From positions 1 to 10,582 of the forward strand of contig JAJCYK010000381.1 of assembly GCA_029262935.1 (NCBI GenBank): a DNA stretch of 10,582 bases. Reading direction: 5' to 3'. This DNA is from Cytophagales bacterium. Lineage in GTDB: Bacteria > Bacteroidota > Bacteroidia > Cytophagales > Cyclobacteriaceae. The notes under the pieces were generated by a model, which saw only the letters and a program-made list of their open reading frames with translations, had not been told where the DNA came from and did no database searches. This document shows, in pieces, positions 7,176 through 10,582 of the stretch. Both the position numbers and the translations under genes were made by a program. Each line of letters starts with the position of its first letter. Position 1 is the stretch's first letter.

Positions 7176-9566
7176 TTATAGTATCCTCCGTTTTTCTTCA
7201 TCAGCTCTATTACCCTGATACTTCTTTTCTTTTCTATTCCCGCCAAAGTTTTTGGTATATGTCAACGCTACAATTTTTGATTCGGGGAAATAGGTTTCTA
7301 GCAAGTTGATAAAAGGCGCGGCAGCATTGGTTTTAATCCTCCAATTATCTGAAGCAAATATATTACTAAAGGATAATTTTAATGTTCCATAGTTTTTGTT
7401 GAGTTGTTGCTGGACCCCCAGATTAAATGCACCCCTAGACCCAAAGGTGCTAATGCCAAACAACGTTGGTGACTGATAGTAGCCACTTAGCTCCAGTTTT
7501 GTCTTTGCAGCCAGGGAAAACTGATGTGAAGAGGTAGCCCTAAAGCTTCCCTTATTTCTTCTAAAATCGGTTCCCTGAAATCGTGTTTCTAAGGTCTCAT
7601 ATTGAAAAGTGAAATTATTTTCGGTCTGCCACCATTTGGTTATATGAAAAGGTATGCCCATAGAAATGCTAAGAATAGCTCTTTGGTTCACATTTTCTGC
7701 CTGGAAAACATATTGTTCCCCATTTGTTGAAAGCCTAGGTTGAAATTCAGTTATAGCATCATTTTCCGTCAAATATTCCAGCGTGATATATCTTCCCAAC
7801 CAGCCCCATTCCACTCCATATTTATTGACGTAAGCTGGCTGCAAATTGGTGTTTCCAGAATACAGGGCATCTGGCCCCAAAAAGATTACGAAAGGTGCTA
7901 AGTGATTAAAGGTAGGCCGATTAATGCGACGACTATAACTCATCTGCAGGCTATGCGCATCGTTAACTTGATGAGTAAGTGCCAGGTTCGGAAAAAGATT
8001 GCCATAACTTCTATCGGTATGGTTCGCCGTCTCATCTATTTCAAGCCTATTTTCTGTATGTTCATACCGCAGACCAGTTGTCAAAGTTGTTTTTTTTCCA
8101 AATTGGAATTGAAATGATGAATAAATGGCATGTATTCTTTCGTCCATCTCAGTTGAGTTGGACAAATCGCCATCAGGGAAAACTTCATCCCCTGCAGTAG
8201 AACTTACCGTGATATCATTTTGAAAGTTGGAAGAGCTGATTTTAACCCCAACCTCAAGTTGTATGCCCTTTGAAAGCACTCCTTTGTAATCCAAATTGTA
8301 AACATTAAAAGTGATCGGGGTCTTTTTTTGGATTTCTACAAAATTCGTTTGCCCTTGGGAGTCAATATGGTACTGGCTGGGATTATCGTCATGGTAATAG
8401 AGATGATTGTAGTCAAAGGTCAGCTTATGTTGCTTTCCCAAAGATTGCGCAACCTGTAAATTAGTGGAAATATGACTCCAGTGATTGATTTCGTTTGTTT
8501 CAATATCAAGTGTTTCTGTTCCATTCGTATCGCTGTTCCTAATCACTTTATCAAAAGCCGACATGTCCCATTTGCTGCTGTAACCACTCAAGGTTCCTCC
8601 TATGTGGGTGTTTTTTAGGATAGCGTAATCCATTCCGAACATATAGTTGTGTGAAACGGTTATCGGTTTTCGAAGGCTAGTAGTCTGTACCGTTTTTTGA
8701 CTCAATGGGTTATTGAATGCACTTTCCAACCCCCATTCTTCGATAGATCGATTTCTATTGAAAGAATAATTTCCGAACCACCCCATTTTGCCATATTGAT
8801 AATGCAAGTTTGCAGACGCACCGGTTTTTTCACCTTTTCCATATCCACTCCTCAAGGATACAGATCCTCCTCGTCCGTTATTGTTTTTGGACTTGGTCAT
8901 GATGTTGATCATTCCACCCGTACCGTGGGCATCATACTTGGAGGTCGGATTGTTGAATACCTCCAGATATTTGATATCGGAAGCAGACATACTTTCTAGT
9001 AAACTAATCAATGCTTGTCCATTTACTCGACTAAGCTTACCATCGACCATAATTGAGAGCTGACCCTTTCCATACAATGACAAGGTATTGCTCTGTTGAT
9101 TTATCGAAACTCCAGCCGTATTGCTCAAAAGGTCCAACGCAGAGCCCCCAGAGCTTGATATGTGCTGTTCCACATTTATGATCAGGCTATTTGCCCTTCT
9201 TTCATAAAGTTCTTTTTTGCCGACCACTTCCACCCCATCAAGTTCTATCGATACCGTATTTAATCTTAGGACTCCAAAATCTGTAAGGCCAGCTTGCTGA
9301 GCAAACTCTTGAACGAAATCAGCATAGCCAAGGGCTACAAGCCTCAATACATAGTTACCTGTTTCCAGGTTATCTATCATAAAACTTCCGTCGGAATCGG
9401 CTACGGTGCCAACGACCAATGTGTCAGCAGCGTAAACTGTTACATGTACAAAAGGTATTGGATTGTTTAAACTATCATTGGCTTGTCCTGCGACGGAATA
9501 AGCTTGAGCCATTCCAAATAGCGGGTAACAACTCATACATACTATTAGCACTATCTTTTTCATCAT
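7176..9566 (-). CDS. TonB-dependent outer-membrane receptor (CarboxypepD_reg-like, OMP_b-brl_3)
   Basis: This 796-residue protein starts with a signal peptide (about 1-20, GMA-Q). A carboxypeptidase-regulatory-like beta-sandwich follows (about 22-105; SVAGQANDSLNNPIPFVHV, then DSDGSFMIDNLETGNYVLRL), then a plug domain (about 112-225; DGVEVVGKKE, LDLLSNTAGV, ending GTGGMINIMTK). The rest is a beta-barrel with alternating aromatic strands and a basic tail (GGNRKEKKYQGN...). Layout and length match the Bacteroidota outer-membrane beta-barrel family (PF14905 type), which is related to SusC but shorter. These proteins are thought to import, or respond to, ligands using TonB energy. Its gene begins 16 bases after the lipoprotein stop, so the two are co-transcribed and probably act together at the outer membrane. 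No SusD gene accompanies it. The ligand is not evident. Met1 and Met2 are adjacent and either could start. Confidence 0.92.
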   Translation of the reverse strand: MMKKIVLIVCMSCYPLFGMAQAYSVAGQANDSLNNPIPFVHVTVYAADTLVVGTVADSDGSFMIDNLETGNYVLRLVALGYADFVQEFAQQAGLTDFGVLRLNTVSIELDGVEVVGKKELYERRANSLIINVEQHISSSGGSALDLLSNTAGVSINQQSNTLSLYGKGQLSIMVDGKLSRVNGQALISLLESMSASDIKYLEVFNNPTSKYDAHGTGGMINIMTKSKNNNGRGGSVSLRSGYGKGEKTGASANLHYQYGKMGWFGNYSFNRNRSIEEWGLESAFNNPLSQKTVQTTSLRKPITVSHNYMFGMDYAILKNTHIGGTLSGYSSKWDMSAFDKVIRNSDTNGTETLDIETNEINHWSHISTNLQVAQSLGKQHKLTFDYNHLYYHDDNPSQYHIDSQGQTNFVEIQKKTPITFNVYNLDYKGVLSKGIQLEVGVKISSSNFQNDITVSSTAGDEVFPDGDLSNSTEMDERIHAIYSSFQFQFGKKTTLTTGLRYEHTENRLEIDETANHTDRSYGNLFPNLALTHQVNDAHSLQMSYSRRINRPTFNHLAPFVIFLGPDALYSGNTNLQPAYVNKYGVEWGWLGRYITLEYLTENDAITEFQPRLSTNGEQYVFQAENVNQRAILSISMGIPFHITKWWQTENNFTFQYETLETRFQGTDFRRNKGSFRATSSHQFSLAAKTKLELSGYYQSPTLFGISTFGSRGAFNLGVQQQLNKNYGTLKLSFSNIFASDNWRIKTNAAAPFINLLETYFPESKIVALTYTKNFGGNRKEKKYQGNRADEEKRRIL

Positions 9567-9582
9567 GGCTAGAAGTGCTGAC

Positions 9583-10140
9583 TTAGATCGATTCTAAATC
9601 GATGGTGAAATTGCAATAGAAGGTGACAATGCCCTGATCGAAATTCGTCAGATTCACTTCTCCATCCAATGAAACAGTACCTTCCTGTCCTTCGAACTCA
9701 AAAGTTGTGTTAATGATGTTGTTTTCAGTTGGGGTAAAACTGGTTTTGAAATGTAATGCTTCAGCCGGAGATTGTAACGTTTGCAGCACCTGATTTTCGG
9801 CCTGGATAGTTCCACGCCCATCTATAGTGATAGAAGTAATCACTCGGGAAATAATGGTACCGCCCCCATTGGCAACATTATCGACCACACAATCTTGAAG
9901 GCTTCCGATAACCTCTCCGGTGATAGGATCGACAAGATCCATTAAATAGCAAACAGGCTCTAAAGTTTCCCCTGTTTTAGGGTGCACGATAGTTTTGAGC
10001 TCTCCTACCGCTGTTCCACGTCCAATTACCTCTAATTGGGTAAGCTTGGGTTCCCGTACAGGTTCGGAGTAATCATCGCCATCACAGGCGAAACTGAACA
10101 GTGTGATGGTTATTAAAAAAACGTTATTGATAATTTTCAT
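9583..10140 (-). CDS. Small lipoprotein of unknown function, probably surface-exposed
   Basis: This 185-residue protein has a lipoprotein signal: a hydrophobic stretch (about 7-18) ending LFSFAC with Cys19 as the lipidated residue. Directly after it comes DGDD, an acidic stretch of the kind known in Bacteroidota to direct lipoproteins to the cell surface. The mature part is rich in beta-forming residues, with Gly/Thr-rich stretches (NGGGTIISRV, ITIDGRGTI, GTVSLDGEVNLT) and three cysteines at 64, 84 and 176. The pattern GEVIGSLQDC...DGRGTI faintly recalls small beta-barrels of the allene-oxide-cyclase/dirigent type, but I would not assign that. It is the first gene of an operon with the TonB-dependent receptor 16 bases downstream, so a role as surface partner of that receptor is a fair inference. 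AAGGA lies 2 bases before the ATG, and a promoter lies at 10166-10173. Confidence 0.85.
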   Translation of the reverse strand: MKIINNVFLITITLFSFACDGDDYSEPVREPKLTQLEVIGRGTAVGELKTIVHPKTGETLEPVCYLMDLVDPITGEVIGSLQDCVVDNVANGGGTIISRVITSITIDGRGTIQAENQVLQTLQSPAEALHFKTSFTPTENNIINTTFEFEGQEGTVSLDGEVNLTNFDQGIVTFYCNFTIDLESI

Positions 10141-10145
10141 GATCC

Positions 10146-10197
10146 TTAGTTTAAAGTTTGGATCACAAAAGTATGTGCGATGTAAAACTTAAACTAA
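10146..10197. promoter_or_regulatory. 52-bp imperfect dyad covering the lipoprotein promoter
   Basis: TTAGTTTAA (10146-10154) faces TTAAACTAA (10189-10197) as perfect 9-base arms. After a single-base bulge four more pairs follow (GTTT 10156-10159 with AAAC 10185-10188). Nearer the centre CACA (10164-10167) faces TGTG (10174-10177) with nearly the same centre, close to 10171. The -7 box lies in the middle. Since transcription would start inside the dyad, it is more likely a DNA site, for example for a repressor, than an RNA hairpin. Confidence 0.4.
10166..10173 (-). promoter_or_regulatory. Bacteroidota-type -7 promoter box for the lipoprotein/receptor operon
   Basis: On the minus strand TACTTTTG matches the consensus TAnnTTTG at every defined position and ends 25 bases before the lipoprotein ATG, giving a short leader of roughly 20 bases. 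The -33 region is T-rich (TTTAGTTTAAG) without a clean TTTG. This is the best promoter match I see in the window. Confidence 0.6.
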
Positions 10198-10216
10198 AAA
10201 TATGGCTTGACCTATG

Positions 10217-10582
10217 TTAGGAATTCATTTTCTTTCTAATTCTACTGAGGCTTTCTGGGTGTATACCTAAATACTTGGCAATTTTATTTACCGGTACATA
10301 AAAAATATATCGGGAATGTGTTTGAAACATTTCCGCATATTTTTCTTCTGCTGTTTTAGTCAACAGATCCTTTTCTCTATTCGATTTTCTTATATAGCCT
10401 TGTTCCGTTAGAATCCTTCCAAACCTATTTGCGTCTAGGGAAACATCATATGCTTTCATCAAGTCTTTGCGTTTGATCATTTCAATTTCAGAGTCTATCA
10501 AAGCCCTTATTTGCACATCGGTTGGAAGTTGGGTTAAAAACGAAGTAAAAGCAGTAACCATTTCTTTTTCAAAAAAGAAGTC
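10217..10582 (-). CDS. Crp/Fnr-family transcriptional regulator, C-terminal part (start outside the window)
   Basis: The reading frame is open through the window edge: codons before the internal ATG at 10561 give DFFFEKE, which continues into MVTAFTSFL, so that Met is not the start and the gene is truncated by the window. The visible 121 residues cover the end of a cyclic-nucleotide-binding-type domain (EKEMVTAFTSFLTQLP, then ALIDSEIEMIKRKDL) and a short C-terminal HTH with VPVNKIAKYLGIHPESLSRIRKKM, the common ending of small (about 190-residue) Bacteroidota Crp/Fnr-like proteins. No Fe-S or redox cysteines are visible in this part, and the effector is unknown. It lies 76 bases upstream of the lipoprotein gene on the same strand. 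The promoter between them indicates that the lipoprotein operon can be transcribed separately, possibly under this regulator's control. Confidence 0.88.
   Translation of the reverse strand, partial: DFFFEKEMVTAFTSFLTQLPTDVQIRALIDSEIEMIKRKDLMKAYDVSLDANRFGRILTEQGYIRKSNREKDLLTKTAEEKYAEMFQTHSRYIFYVPVNKIAKYLGIHPESLSRIRKKMNS

Noticed and set aside
8697..8999. A 100-codon plus-strand frame inside the receptor gene
   Set aside because: It is entirely antisense to the receptor plug and barrel region, which has clear coding content, and it shows no family features.
9587..9603. Two ATCGAT copies separated by five bases near the lipoprotein stop codon
   Set aside because: They lie largely in coding sequence (Ile-Asp-Leu-Glu-Ser-Ile), and each copy is self-palindromic, so the apparent inverted repeat carries little information.
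7176..10140. A classical SusC/SusD polysaccharide utilisation locus
   Set aside because: The receptor is of the shorter OMP_b-brl_3 kind, the lipoprotein is only 185 residues without SusD features, and no carbohydrate enzymes are present.
10217..10561. A complete 114-residue regulator starting at ATG 10561
   Set aside because: The frame stays open upstream to the window edge with family-typical residues (DFFFEKE), so this Met is internal and the gene is truncated by the window.

Overview
The window looks like chromosomal DNA from a member of the Bacteroidota, of the Flavobacteriia or Cytophagia kind. The evidence is a sensor kinase with a beta-propeller and Y_Y_Y region, a CarboxypepD_reg/OMP_b-brl_3 type TonB-dependent receptor, a two-module FtsX/MacB-like permease with no ATPase beside it, a short Crp/Fnr regulator ending in a typical SRIRKK tail, a lipoprotein with an acidic stretch after its cysteine, and a Bacteroidota-type -7 box (TACTTTTG). 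No genus can be assigned from the sequence alone.

All seven genes lie on the minus strand, so transcription runs from high to low coordinates. In that order they are: the C-terminal part of a Crp/Fnr regulator (10217-10582, start outside the window); a small lipoprotein (9583-10140) followed after 16 bases by an outer-membrane TonB-dependent receptor (7176-9566), clearly one operon with a good promoter at 10166-10173; a 206-base gap with a weak terminator, a perfect 16-bp palindrome and a longer inverted repeat; a large ABC-type permease (4468-6969); a 329-base gap with little content; a propeller histidine kinase (929-4138); its likely NarL/LuxR partner regulator (237-854); and the first 43 codons of an exported basic protein (1-130, running off the edge).

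The kinase has a periplasmic 14-blade sensor, one membrane pass and a HisKA_3/HATPase core. The separate response regulator has an intact phosphoacceptor Asp54 and a C-terminal HTH. The most informative non-coding signal is a 22-bp element present twice with 19 identities, at 187-208 and 903-924. One copy lies upstream of the truncated exported-protein gene and the other upstream of the response regulator gene, at similar distances from the start codons. I infer an operator, most simply for the response regulator itself, giving autoregulation plus control of the downstream exported protein. A second regulatory candidate is a 52-bp imperfect dyad around the -7 box of the lipoprotein/receptor operon.

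Most of the window is ordinary for this phylum. I see no CRISPR, RNA gene, insertion sequence or defence system. The points worth following are the paired operator, the lipoprotein/receptor pair with no SusD, and the palindromes in the intergenic gaps.
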